Origin: Bryoerythrophyllum caledonicum
Lineage: Eukaryota; Streptophyta; Bryopsida; Pottiales; Pottiaceae
Direction of reading: 5' to 3'
Assembly (NCBI GenBank): GCA_963971425.1
Contig: OZ020521.1
Span: forward strand, 2,854,501-2,918,500
Length of the DNA: 64,000 nucleotides
Part shown: positions 13,461-23,790 of the stretch, one piece after another
How positions within the stretch are numbered: the first letter of the stretch is position 1
How the letters are laid out: each line of letters starts with the position of its first letter
Notes under the pieces: generated by a model
Databases searched by the model: none
What the model was told of the DNA's origin: nothing
What the model saw: the letters and a program-made list of their open reading frames with translations, nothing else
Translations under genes and position numbers: made by a program

Positions 13461-13473
13461 CATGCTACCAACT

Positions 13474-13611
13474 CCAGAATGGTGTGGCAACTGACAATCC
13501 GACAAAGGACAAAGCACTTATGAACGGATGAAGTATTCCGCCAAAAATGTTCATCCGCTCATAACTCATGCAATTTTTATCCGATGAGCAATTGCCACAC
13601 CAACTTAGAAT
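13474..13611. mobile_element. Foldback MITE, copy 2
   Basis: The ends agaatggtgtggcaa and ttgccacaccaacttagaa are inverted, and the inner pair atgaacggatgaa / ttcatccgctcat is also inverted. The same landmarks occur in the copy at 10124-10262, including aatccgacaaag near the left end. It lies just outside the GC-rich repeat block B. Confidence 0.7.
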
Positions 13612-13647
13612 CAGCAGGTCATAGAGAATAGTGTGACGTGCAAAAAA

Positions 13648-14075
13648 AACGGCGGGCCGTCCGCTCGATCGGACGGCCGATGGCCCGTCCGACAATCGGA
13701 CGGCCAATCTGACGGCCGGCATGCCATCTGACAATCGGACGGCCGGTCGGACGGCCACTCCGACGGCCGGCGGGCCATCCGCCGATCGGCCGCCCGTCGC
13801 GATCAAATCGAGGCCGTCCGATCGGTCCGCTGGTCGTCCAATTAGGCGAACGGCCAAGGTGCCGTCCGATCGCCCCAACGGCAACGACCGATCGGACGGC
13901 CTATCGCAATTTGACGGCTGCGATTTGGCCGCGTGGCACTTTGTTGGATCCGACGGTCCAGGAAACTTACTAGGGCCTTCCTAAAATGCATTTTACCCCC
14001 CCCGGACAGTGCGTCCGACGTGACGTCAGGACGTCCTCGTCCTAGGACGCTCTCAGACCTCCAAGGACGTCGGGT
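13648..14075. repeat. GC-rich CGGACGGCC-type repeat block B, inverted relative to block A
   Basis: It has the same cggacggcc/ggccgtccg words as block A. Here the GC-rich part comes first, then an ttttacccccccc spacer, then ggacgtcc-type words (ggacgtcctcgtcctaggac). Block A has ggacgtcc words first, then ttaccccggggtaa, then the GC-rich part, so the two blocks are in opposite orientation. An apparent reading frame of about 130 codons is a by-product of repeat composition. Confidence 0.7.
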
Positions 14076-14353
14076 TGGTAACCTGTGTCTTCAACACGTT
14101 TAGGTCCGATTCCTTGAATTCACACAGCCGTGTGGTCAGGCTCAAGACTTGAAAATGTGGAAGTTGTGATACATGGCAGCAAGGAGACAACTATTCATAT
14201 CAAGAAAAAAAAAATCGAGTTGAAATACCTTGAGTTGCAAGAGCTCCTCCCTGCCAGGGCATTCACCAAGCTACAAGATTAGCATGTAATCTTGTATAAT
14301 GAGTGAGAAAGCAACACTTCACAAACATAAACATGCATCACGAACCTGGTCGT

Positions 14354-15819
14354 TCAATTGAGCACACTAAGGTACTCCTTCACAAGCGTCATCTGTTCAC
14401 AATAAAGTAATAGCAGATGAAAGAGTTCTTTGTTTCCTAGAAGAAGGGTTTATTCTAGAACAAATGTCAAAAGGTCAATCGACTCGAACACTCAGCTTTA
14501 GTTTCAAGCATTGGATCACCAGAATTTGAGAATTGCTCCTATCTGCATATCTCGGAAAAAGAAACCGAAATAATTGAGGAATCAACCACAAAATAGCGTA
14601 AAAAGTTTACGTTGAAATCGGTATTCTTTTTCTGGAATTGTTGAAAAGGTGTCAGTGACTCAGAATCTAGTCGAGCAGCCAAAGTCGGGGTAGAAAAGAA
14701 GTGGTGGCTCACGTCAGCTTGAGAAACAACCGACTCAACATTCTTTGAAAATCTGCATATAAAAGTAAAGCAACAATTACAATTGGCTTCAAAGTGGCCG
14801 GACAGTACATCACCTGCGAGAAGCTTTAGAGAATAATGATTTAGAATTGTAGGAAAGAGTAAGACAAGTGTGCACAGAACATATGAGGTTATAAAAAGTG
14901 TTTGAGTCTTACCTTGATTTTGGTATAAGGAATGTGGAATCCGCACCTAGGGCTAGTTTCATAGATTTCGTGAAGGAAATGGGTACGATTGATCATTTGC
15001 AGGGCTAGACTTGGGACGCATGGGGCTTCGTGGAGGAAGAATCTTCGACAATGTTTCATGCTTTGACTCCTGCCATTGTCGCATCTTGTGCTCCAGCTTA
15101 ACTCTCTCTCCTACCTCACCGTCTTGTCGAAGGCCTTAGCGTCGGAGAACTTCTTGCATACTTAGAAAACAAATGCATAATTAAATGCAAAATTAATAAT
15201 TAAATGTATAATTAAATGTAAAAGCCAACCAATATCTGAGTCAATCATGTGAATATCTGGGCTCAGACATCTTGTGCTGAATCAGGTTGTAAATGCAATT
15301 GCATGTTTGTACAACTGCAGCGTGTAGGGAGAAATTACAAAATTATCATCAAGTAGACATGCAGCGTGAAGGAAGAGCAATTGATTATCATCAAGTACGA
15401 TCACTTACGGGTTCAGTTGAGAGAAGATTTAGCTTTGCAAAGCCGATATTGACTAAGGCCCGATTTAGGTAATCTATACGGTCGTGTAAGTTATCAAGAT
15501 TCGCAAAAGTCAACGCATCAGGTGGATCTAAAGTCGACGCATTAGGTGGATCGCGGTGGTGACCATTAAACTCTTGTTGCACGCTAACCTCCTTCATCAT
15601 AACAGCTTCTGCCTTAGAGAAATGATGACGCCGCAAGTAATCCAGAATATAACCGTTGCATAATTCCGCCTTTGAATTCAACGCAAGAGGTAGGTTGCGG
15701 TGACCAAAAGGACCATTCAACTCCTGTCGCAACCTGTACTCCTCCCTCAAAACTACCTCCACCCTAAAAAAGTGATGTCGGTGTAGGTAATCAAGAAGAA
15801 TACCTATGCAATCCGCCAT
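14354..15819 (-). CDS. LisH-like tandem-repeat protein gene, possibly frameshifted
   Basis: Minus strand. Exon 1 coding part is 15819-15409 (137 codons), starting MADCIGILLDYLHRHHF and ending at a strong donor CCC|GTAAGT. It holds two LisH-like helical repeats, GILLDYLHRHHFFRVEVVL (residues 6-24) and YILDYLRRHHFSKAEAVM (57-74). LisH motifs mediate dimerisation. Later exons are an exon 2 ending at 14913 (GTAAGA donor), exon 3 14752-14611 (TLAARLDSESLTPFQQF) and a short exon 4 14392-14354 ending in TGA. Exons 2, 3 and 4 join in phase. Within exon 2 the frame changes near 14960-14975, and the exon 2 start near 15110 is unresolved, so this is either a recent pseudogene or contains a sequence error. 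The start is preceded by a leader intron ending ...CTGCAG about 10 bases upstream of the ATG. The exact family is not recognised. Confidence 0.5.
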
Positions 15820-15829
15820 TACCCTAAAC

Positions 15830-16340
15830 CTGCAGTTGTTAGAGGAAAGTTTTGTTACCTACAACTTGAAAACAATAACCATCAGCAAATTGCGACATTA
15901 TCAAACAGTGTCAGCAAACGTGACAGTGGCAGCATCAGCGACATCAACAAATCTGACAACATTCAAAAATTATCAAATAGTGTCAGTGCACAAGATCCAA
16001 AGATAGAAAAGATTAGAGAAAGAACATTCCAGAGCAATCGAACTAGAAACAAAACGAAGCGCAGCACGGGACGCGCCAAGACACATTCAAAAAAGTAAAC
16101 AAGTCACAACAACAGGCGCCAGGATCAATTTCCGTGACAATGTAGGAAGTCACGCCACACTCTACACACCAAAAGCAACTCCGGCACCTGTAACAGACTC
16201 GAATCACAAACCCTACACAAACGACCAAAACCTCATCAAATTTTATCCGCACCACAAAACTCTCACTCTCTCTTTTCCTCTCTCTCTCTCCCTCGCATGG
16301 ATAGAAACCAGAAAACGACCAAGAGTTTATCAAACGCAAT
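15830..16340 (-). promoter_or_regulatory. Leader exon, leader intron and GA-rich promoter of the LisH-like gene
   Basis: On the minus strand a GA-rich tract (16257-16290, read as GAGAGA) precedes a leader region. The sequence before the start codon ends in a pyrimidine-rich stretch and AACAACTGCAG, a good acceptor, at about 15830. In the intron, TGTCAG/TGACA words repeat around 15895-15990. The GA tract and 5' intron fit a plant promoter-leader arrangement. The transcription start cannot be fixed. Confidence 0.4.
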
Positions 16341-17284
16341 CCGCCTCCTCCCCAATCTCACACAATGCCACAAAACTTCCATTCTCTCTTTCTCGCCTTC
16401 TATGACTCTCCTCTCTTTCTCTCTTTCTATCTCTCTCATTCTCCCTCACGGAAGCAATAACAAGCTCAACTTACTTCGCCGGCACCTCCCGACACAACCG
16501 CTGCAGCTACAGAAATACGAAAATAGAAACCAACGCACACGATAGGCTACAACAGGAGAGATACAACTGTAACTAGATGTTCATTGTACGTAGTGCTTGC
16601 CAGGACCAGATAAAGTGATGTGTCATCGAACCATTGGATGAGAGAGATGACATTATGGCATGATAGAGGGTTGTCCTCTAATTTTTTACTTTGCTGAATT
16701 TACCACATAAGACAAACTAAATTCCGCAAATTTTAAATTCGAATTATTACAGAACACAAATGGATTTACATTTTGAATGCAAACTTTGAATTCAAAATTT
16801 GAAGTTTTGTACAAAAGTGAGGATCAATGCTTTAAAATCCGGCTGACTTCATCCATGAAAGCTTGTTGCAACCTACACTTTGTCATTTTTCAAATCCATT
16901 ATCAAAACATCCCTCTTGAGTTGTTTACACTGCTCCAAAAAATATGAAGACTGATTCAAAAAATATGAACAAGTAACTGTAGCCATCATATACCAAACTG
17001 CTCAGCCTTGTCTTCCATGGATATTACATTTGAAGATCTACCCCTCGCGTGGGAATAAAGGGAATGGCGAGATACTGAAGACCTTCAACAGGTACAACAT
17101 TTGTATTCCTAATGCGGTGCGGGGGATACCCAGTCAAAGACCCGAGTCGACTATGGATAATGTCCAGGACACGGCTGACATTTCAATTCCGGTGGAGTGA
17201 CTCAGCAGTGCTGAGGAGGACACCTCGCCTCTTCTTTGCAAGCGCCGACCTAGCATCAACTCCTGCATTGGAGGAGGTTCCTTC

Positions 17285-18133
17285 GTGACTCCACAAACCA
17301 TGGCAGAGTTTCGCGTGGAGTGTTGTTCTCAAGCTGCAACCGCTGCGGACAGTCTGAAGAAGGCTCCTACAAAAGCTGCAAAGTGTCTGGGGAAGTCCGC
17401 TAGAACCAATGAGGAGCGTCCGGGGAAGGCTGCTTCAAGTGATGAGGATTGTCCGGGGAAGGCTGTTGGAATTGATGAGAAGGGAGCGGCCAAGGTTGCT
17501 GCAAAGTCTGTCTCCAGCAAGGGCCGCAAGCTTGGAGGCACTTCTCTGCGTCCTGAAGAAGGAGGCACCTTTGGGCGGTTTGCCAAACGCCCATGCGTCC
17601 CGCCATCAACTGCTACGGATGTAGAGGGTTGTCTCTCTTACCGAACTTGTCCTAAAGAGGGTGAAGTTCCTTTGCCAGCCAACGTCACACCCATGTCTAA
17701 GAGCGGTAGCTGTGAGAAGTCTCTTCCTTGTGGTTGTACAAGGTCCTCTTTCCATGCAAATGTGGGAGTTGTTGAATCCATCGTGGCGCCTGGAGGCTCT
17801 TCCCGCGATTGGCAAAGATGTCCAGTGCCCACGAAGATGCCGCCACCCCCTTCCAGGCCACCTGAGAGTTCTCCCATGCTAGGCAAGACACTGGTAGAGG
17901 CTTCTGAACAACAAGGTGGGAGAGTCTCTTTGCCTCCATCGACATTACCTCGTTGTTTCCCTCATAAGCAAGACGAAGGGCGTGCAGTACGGGGGCAATC
18001 TAAGGAGGATTTACACCCTAGAGAGCGTCAGCCTGTGAGAGCCAAGGCGGAGGCTGAAAAGCTATTCCCAAAGGTAGACCTGACCACGATGCCAACGCCC
18101 CACCTCCAATGCCTAGCCTGTACTTGGTTGTAA
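17285..18133 (+). CDS. Unidentified 282-codon reading frame
   Basis: The longest single frame in the window, GC-richer than its surroundings. The first third is Ala/Lys/Gly-rich with imperfect internal repeats (ERPGKAASSDEDCPGKAVG at about residues 45-63), the rest is Pro/Ser/Cys-rich, and the end is plain. The frame continues upstream of the ATG: the sequence before it (from about 17050) reads KTFNRYNICIPNAVRGIPSQ and reaches a stop near 17200. This suggests the present ATG is internal to an older, broken protein. No known domain is visible. It lies back to back with a MULE-type transposase relic. A transposon-encoded or captured gene is the likeliest explanation; a low-complexity random frame cannot be excluded. 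Confidence 0.35.
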   Translation: MTPQTMAEFRVECCSQAATAADSLKKAPTKAAKCLGKSARTNEERPGKAASSDEDCPGKAVGIDEKGAAKVAAKSVSSKGRKLGGTSLRPEEGGTFGRFAKRPCVPPSTATDVEGCLSYRTCPKEGEVPLPANVTPMSKSGSCEKSLPCGCTRSSFHANVGVVESIVAPGGSSRDWQRCPVPTKMPPPPSRPPESSPMLGKTLVEASEQQGGRVSLPPSTLPRCFPHKQDEGRAVRGQSKEDLHPRERQPVRAKAEAEKLFPKVDLTTMPTPHLQCLACTWL

Positions 18134-18429
18134 AGTCCGGAGATATCGTCTTGCTGGATTCCCTACTAGTACGCTATAGGTGCGCCTTGTTGAATACCAC
18201 TTCCATACATTAAATCGGCGCACTCTTGCAAAACAAGGGTTCTTATGTAGTTGGCCTTGTATTTTTTAGTCACATTCTCCAGCTAAGCTTTACGAACATG
18301 CATAGCCAAAGTAGGACTTTGACATTGTCCTCGTCAGGCCACACCTTCATGTTTGACAAAAGACTGAATTGTAAGGAAATCTTAGTAGTACACGACCTCC
18401 CTCAACTGGACAAGTCCTAAAATTCAAGT

Positions 18430-20300
18430 AGTGTTAGTTGTGAGACACAATCAAGACAAGGAACCACCTTATTGCATTGATCTCAACGTTGTTGTTATCT
18501 ATTCCAACAACATTCGGCTCCCGATCCGGTTGAATTTGAACGCAGCCGTCTCTAAGCTTCTTTAGCCACAGAACAATGTCTTCCTCTTGAGACTTTTCTT
18601 GGATGCTAAATCCCACAAGGATGCCTTGCTCCTATTCATTGAAGACCATCACAATATACAGCGCATACTACAGGAGAAGTATGTTTGGAAATCAAAATTT
18701 GTCAACAAAGAAGTTGGGCTATAGTACGAAGTCTTGAAAACAACGTACCTTTTGCAAATTGGTCCCGAACGTGGCGTCCATGGCCAATGCCTTGTTATTG
18801 CCATGTCGCACCATCATGTCTAACTGCCAAACTGTCTAAATTGCAAGGCAGAAGGAGTCGTCGTTGGCGGGGGCTTCGTTTAGGTCAATGATCCCATACT
18901 TGTGGTAGTGAATGTGCGCGTTGGAGTTCATAACGGTCCACATTTGCACACTCATCGAATCACGTGGATGCAACTCCCACAACTCTTTAGCCATCTTGTA
19001 TGCAATGTTATGAACATCATGAGGGAGGACAAACGTGTCCCTAGTCGGTGGTAAGTTTAACTTAGCACACCTCAAGACCTCTTGTTATGGTTAGCCATAA
19101 CTTGTGATGGGGACTTTCCACTCCGCAAGGACGCCTCGATCCAATCCTTGGTGGCCTGTAATAGCCTTCCAGACAACCCTGCCTTTTGACCACCAAATTC
19201 TAAATGATGATACGGTTTGCCCTCACTATTCACATGGTCCATGGAGTGGAAGTGAATCATACAAAGTATTTCATCAATTAGCAATTGCTTAGCAACAAAG
19301 TAACATTGACAACCGCGCTTGATAGGCATACCAACTTATTTTTTGCCAACGCGGATCTCGCGCCTCACGGTCTTGGCCCCGTGAATTGTTTGTTGGGTCT
19401 GCCAAAGCCTCTCTTGGGTCGCTTGCACGATAGCCGTTTTGTCGAGGTCCTCCTCTTCTAGGTTGATGTTCACATCAGTTGTTGAATGTATCTTGGCCTT
19501 CTTAGATGCCTGTACAGACGCGGCTGCAGCCTTTTCCACTTGGTGGACAACCTTTTTCACTCTTTGCACAACCTTCTTCTGGTTGATAGACTTTTGACGG
19601 TCCTCCAATGTGTGTGCAAATACCTTTTGAACCTCTACCTTATATTCATTAGTGTAGTCCTCAGGCCCATATTCACAGTACCTATTTAGGACAACAATTT
19701 GAGCATAGATAAGACAATTAATGTAAATGATGAAAGAATATGGAATTCACCTAAGTTGGCAATGTCCGTGACTTACATGATCTCCTATATGGCTGATTCA
19801 GCTTGGACTTGTGTTCTAGCTTCCGTGCCACGGAAACAAAGGGTGCTTTCTTTAACATATGAGCAAGAAAGTTGTCTGGTCAAACTTTCCCGTCAAGGAA
19901 GGCGTTCAGGCGGCCCTACAAAATGGTGGCTTTTCTTACAGTTTTTGATCTTCCTTTTCCTTGATTTACCTTTTCCTCCCACTTCAGGTCAGTTCGGTCA
20001 AAGGCACCTACTGGCGGGAGCTGGACACATGCATGTATTTTTTCCAGTACTTTCCTCAAAGACGATGGCTTGTACATCTGGGGAGGTACTAGATAGGATA
20101 ACCCTACGCATTCCTTGTTTTCATGGCACGTGCCGTTTTCATCAAAGGGGTTATTTGGAGGACAACCCACATTTGTTGTGCAAGGAGCACTTCCCGGATA
20201 AGGCCTATTTAGCACGCATCCGGCAATTACCGGACAAGCCACTTTCGCAGCGTAGGGGGGGGGGTTGCTACAATGCAAACAATATTTTGGCAAGGGACGT
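18430..20300 (-). pseudogene. Decayed MULE-type transposase
   Basis: Minus strand. Several blocks in changing frames follow one protein. A Cys-rich N-terminal part (20293-19916) contains PKYCLHCSNPPPYAAK. It is followed by blocks containing CEYGPEDYTNEYK (about 19670) and ERLWQTQQTIHGAKTVRREI (19430-19350). Next is a zinc-ribbon-like segment GCQCYFVAKQLLIDE with CMIHFHSMDHVNSEGKPYHH (19315-19200), and then the catalytic-region signature, with VFNE-EQGILVGFSIQEKSQE followed by VVGIDNNNVEINAIR (18640-18460). The last two are typical of MULE/FAR1-type transposases. At least four stops and frame changes make it non-functional. I see no clear terminal inverted repeats. The plus-strand 207-codon frame at 19699-20322 is its antisense shadow. 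Confidence 0.65.
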
Positions 20301-20499
20301 TCGCTTTGTTGGGGGCGTGTAATCGTTAAAACTTTTAGTTTGAATCTTTTTCAATTTGACAGTGTCAAAGGAATTATTTCTTTAAACCATTTTGGAAATA
20401 GTTTAAGAAGATATATGATTAAGCTTGTGAGATTAAAAAGGAGATTCTAAAGGACTTGTAGCCGCCATCCCTTATAATCTGATTTTACTAGACATGACG

Positions 20500-22395
20500 G
20501 CTACACCTTTTGAAATCTAGATATGAAAGGGTGTCAACTAGACTTTGAAGATATAAGCAAAGTATGAGGAAGAAGTAAAACACAACACTACCATAGAAAT
20601 AGAATAATTAGAGAGTGTATGTCAATTGAAGCTCGTAGTTTGATGAGATAGAAATATTTTGAGAACTTCTGGTACTGTTCAAGTTGAGGTTGACAAACTT
20701 AATAAAATGAATAAGATTTCAAGTCAAATCGACAGCATCAATGTCTACATCTGATTTGAAGAAGTTAGCAAAGTGTTTGGTTTTATATGTATGTGAATGA
20801 GTCACTGTGAATGCATGCAACTTGAGTGGAATCCCTGGGCATCACTAAATCAATGTCAAATTGATCAAGTCACTTGTGGTAATCAAACCATGTGCATAAC
20901 GATTTACAACACGTTAGAAAATATAATATCTTGAGTGTGTATGTCCCTGGAGAGAGCTTGAGTGAGTAATTTGACCAAAGTGTAGAAATGTTATGGATTC
21001 TAATTCATGTTCAATTTAAGTTGATGTTGACATGTTGTGATTACTTAAATATATCATGTCAATTCAACAATAGTGATTCCAAGCTTATGTTCAATAGAAT
21101 ATAATATGTCATCCAGTTTATTTATTTGTTGTCACAAGTGCACTTTCAAATTTGGTTTGTTATGATCTCCATTAGAATGAGTCATGCTGAGTCAAATCGA
21201 CATAGTTGTGAAAGACTGTTTCCTACTATCATGCATGCATCCAGTTATGTGGAGGTGAAGTAGCAGTCAAATTGACATGGAATGTGCCAGAGAGGAGTAC
21301 TAGTTGAAGGGAGTCTTATGTCTAATTGAAGAAACAATATTCCTTGTGTGGAGAAAAGTGAGTGAGCAGTGGTAGTTGTCAATTTGATGTACCTGATTGA
21401 GAACCACTGTTTGGTGTCCTGGAAAGGAGAGTAAATTGTGCACAATAAATTAACCGGTTAATAAAATGTATTTTTAATAGAAATATTATGGTATCCTAGA
21501 TGAGTGATACTTATTGAGAAATTGATGTGATTTTGAGAAAGAAAATCATAGGGATGAGCATATTTCTTAGTTGAATTATGAGATACATGTAGTAATAGAA
21601 TGTGTGAGTTAGCTTAGCTACCTAATTCATTTAAATTTCTTTTATAAGAGACTTTGGATAAATATATAAATTCTAAATTAAATATATAACAATGATTTGG
21701 ATAGATTATGAATTATTAAAGATTAGGAGTACAAAGTGGGATATGTTTCTTTAGGATTGATCACCCTTTTTAGTCACATTGAACGTTAACATGTACTTTA
21801 ATGTCTGGAGAAGAATAATTTTGTCATTGTAGTATTTTAATTTAGGATTCTTTTGTAAGTCCATAAACGGTATTCATAATTAGAAGAAAGTCATATGAAA
21901 AAGAAGGAATAATTGTAAAACAATAATAAGATGAAATAGGCACTCGGGATGGAGTGATGGAGATGTCTTGGAAAAGACATGTGGGAGTTTGCTTGAGATA
22001 AGTAAACTACTTTATTGAAATTCATGCAAGTAGGTAGGCTTTGATTTATGTGTATGAATTTAAGATGAATGGCATACAGATGATGATTACTGTCTAATTG
22101 ATCAAAGCACTGTCTATTTGAATAAGGCTATAACCGCTTGAGGTTGTTATACCTTGGTTACTGTCAATTTGAATCACCCTTTTTTCCTCATGAAGATAGA
22201 TTATATTAAGAGTGATTTTTACCTGGGTTTTGTTTGAGAGAATACCTTGAAATATTAAATTAAAGAATTATCTTCTTTGTAATCTACAAGTGACCATTAA
22301 TTACACGAAAAACGCTAAACGAAAAGACCTTTTCCCGAACCAATTTTATTATGTAGCTTGGGGTTAGATAGACAAATCTAAATTTTTACTCTACA
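20500..22395 (+). repeat. Probable 5' LTR of a Ty3/Gypsy (Athila/Tat-like) retrotransposon
   Basis: The right end is set by ...TTTACTCTACA directly before a primer binding site. The left end is uncertain. The body is full of GTCAATTGA, GTCAAATTGAC and TCAATTTGA words (for example near 20620, 20855, 21058, 21266, 21380, 22092 and 22162). The matching 3' LTR is not found in the window, so the element is truncated or rearranged. Confidence 0.5.
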
Positions 22396-22398
22396 TTT

Positions 22399-22419
22399 TT
22401 GGCGCTGCTGCCCGGGAAT
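22399..22419 (+). other. Retrotransposon primer binding site (tRNA-Asp type)
   Basis: TGGCGCTGCTGCCCGGGA follows an LTR-like CA end after a short T run. It differs at three positions from the site complementary to the 3' end of tRNA-Asp used by Athila/Tat elements (TGGCGCCGTTGCCGGGGA). This is the strongest evidence that the preceding sequence is an LTR. Confidence 0.65.
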
Positions 22420-22596
22420 AGGTTCCGGTTAAGCGGTAGCTAATGATGTAGTATTTACAAAGACCTTAGATAATCTTTTAAGTGAGTGTTTGTTTTAGAA
22501 GATCTCTATTTTAAAGAATTGAATACATATCTTTTTCATAAGAATATCACTTATTAAAAATGATGTTATGTCTTTAAAAATTAGAAGATCCTAAGA

Positions 22597-22749
22597 ATGA
22601 ATAAAGAGAATAAATCCATTCCAAAAATCAAACGTTCACAAGGTATTAAATTTCCACCTAGACCCATAATTAAAGAATCTAAGGATTGTACTTATTGTAA
22701 TTCAATAAGTCATGTGGTGCAACCATGCCTCAATTCCCATGGGAAATAA
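22597..22749 (+). CDS. Small CCHC zinc-knuckle frame
   Basis: A 50-codon frame starting MNKENKSIPKIKRSQG. It carries a perfect CX2CX4HX4C knuckle, CTYCNSISHVVQPC, at residues 31-44, the nucleocapsid-type motif of retroelement gag. The N-terminal half is Lys/Arg-rich, as expected for a nucleic-acid binder. It ends 25 bases inside the next frame, which is in the -1 phase. It lies about 180 bases after the primer binding site, so it is probably what remains of gag. Most of a capsid region is missing. Confidence 0.5.
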   Translation: MNKENKSIPKIKRSQGIKFPPRPIIKESKDCTYCNSISHVVQPCLNSHGK

Positions 22750-23222
22750 ATAAGGAGGCGGTGTGTGAGTTTTTTAAAGGACCTTATTTGTTTGCTTCGT
22801 TGTATAGAGTTTATAAGGGATCTTATTATGGACAAGGATTTCAATTTTATGGAAAGAATCCTAAAATTGATAAAGACTTTCAAAAAAGATTCGATGAATT
22901 ACCACTAGAGATAAAACAAATAATATTATCTAAAATTTGGAATCAAGGAAAAGAATTCAATGAAATAGTTGTGAAGAGAAAAACATTATATTTGAAATTT
23001 CAATTACAATTTTTGTTTGCTCAATATGGTAGAATAAAATACCAGACACAACCATTGATTTCTAAAAGTTGTGGAATATGGAACGGATTTAAATTTGATA
23101 GAGAAACCTTTGTTTTCATTTATGGTAGATTTAATCCTCGGAGTAAACTATTTTTTCCGGATTTTCTTTCAAAAGATCCTAATTGCCCAGATTCCATAGC
23201 TTTTGATTTGTTATGTATTTAA
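22725..23222 (+). CDS. Unidentified 165-codon frame overlapping the zinc-knuckle frame
   Basis: Starts MPQFPWEINKEAVCEFFKGP inside the preceding frame and ends at TAA 23220-23222. It is rich in aromatic and basic residues (LYLKFQLQFLFAQYGRIKYQ) with strong AT codon bias matching the local DNA. No protease, reverse transcriptase or other named domain is recognised. An uninterrupted frame of this length in about 70 percent AT DNA suggests recent coding function. Its position after the primer binding site and knuckle suggests a retroelement or viral-like accessory protein, but this is inference. Confidence 0.4.
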   Translation: MPQFPWEINKEAVCEFFKGPYLFASLYRVYKGSYYGQGFQFYGKNPKIDKDFQKRFDELPLEIKQIILSKIWNQGKEFNEIVVKRKTLYLKFQLQFLFAQYGRIKYQTQPLISKSCGIWNGFKFDRETFVFIYGRFNPRSKLFFPDFLSKDPNCPDSIAFDLLCI

Positions 23223-23579
23223 AATATGTTCAATTCAATTGAAACTACGGAAGACTTAAAAATAAGATTAAGAAGATTGTTAATAATCTATTCAAATATT
23301 AAATACAACAAAACTAGATTATTCAATCTTATAGACAAAGAAATTTAAAAAAATTAGAATAGAGAATTAGAATAATATAGAAAAAAGAAAAATAATTAAA
23401 AGACTTTTAAGAGGATTTAAATACCGGCGAGAATTGTTAGGGGAAAGACTATACCCAAATAAAGAAGTTGAAAGATTTTCCCTCACCAATTAGTGTCGGT
23501 ATCGTTTCTTCTTCAAATGAATATTGGGAATAGTGTTAAGTGTGATAGATATGAAACTCCTAAAGAAAGGGTATACAAT

Positions 23580-23790
23580 AAATTATTTTTATTCTTTATC
23601 TCATAATCCTAGGTAGTTATACAATCATGGCTTTTCATATCCTAACTATCAAAACTACTTTACATATCCATTTGACTCACATTCACATGTCCAAACCTAT
23701 TTCAAGTGGATTTAGAGACCCTATTTACACCGAAACAACAAAAACTATATCAATTTGAAAAGTTACTACTACACTTATATTATTCATTGT
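23580..23790 (+). repeat. Dispersed retroelement-like block, copy 2
   Basis: Collinear with 2478-2770. The best-matched stretch is ccctatttacacc...ttgaaaagttactactacac. It directly abuts the helicase-endonuclease relic. Confidence 0.5.

Noticed and set aside
19699-20322. 207-codon plus-strand frame
   Set aside because: It lies antisense to the MULE-type relic, has no motif, and the opposite strand gives recognisable transposase segments.
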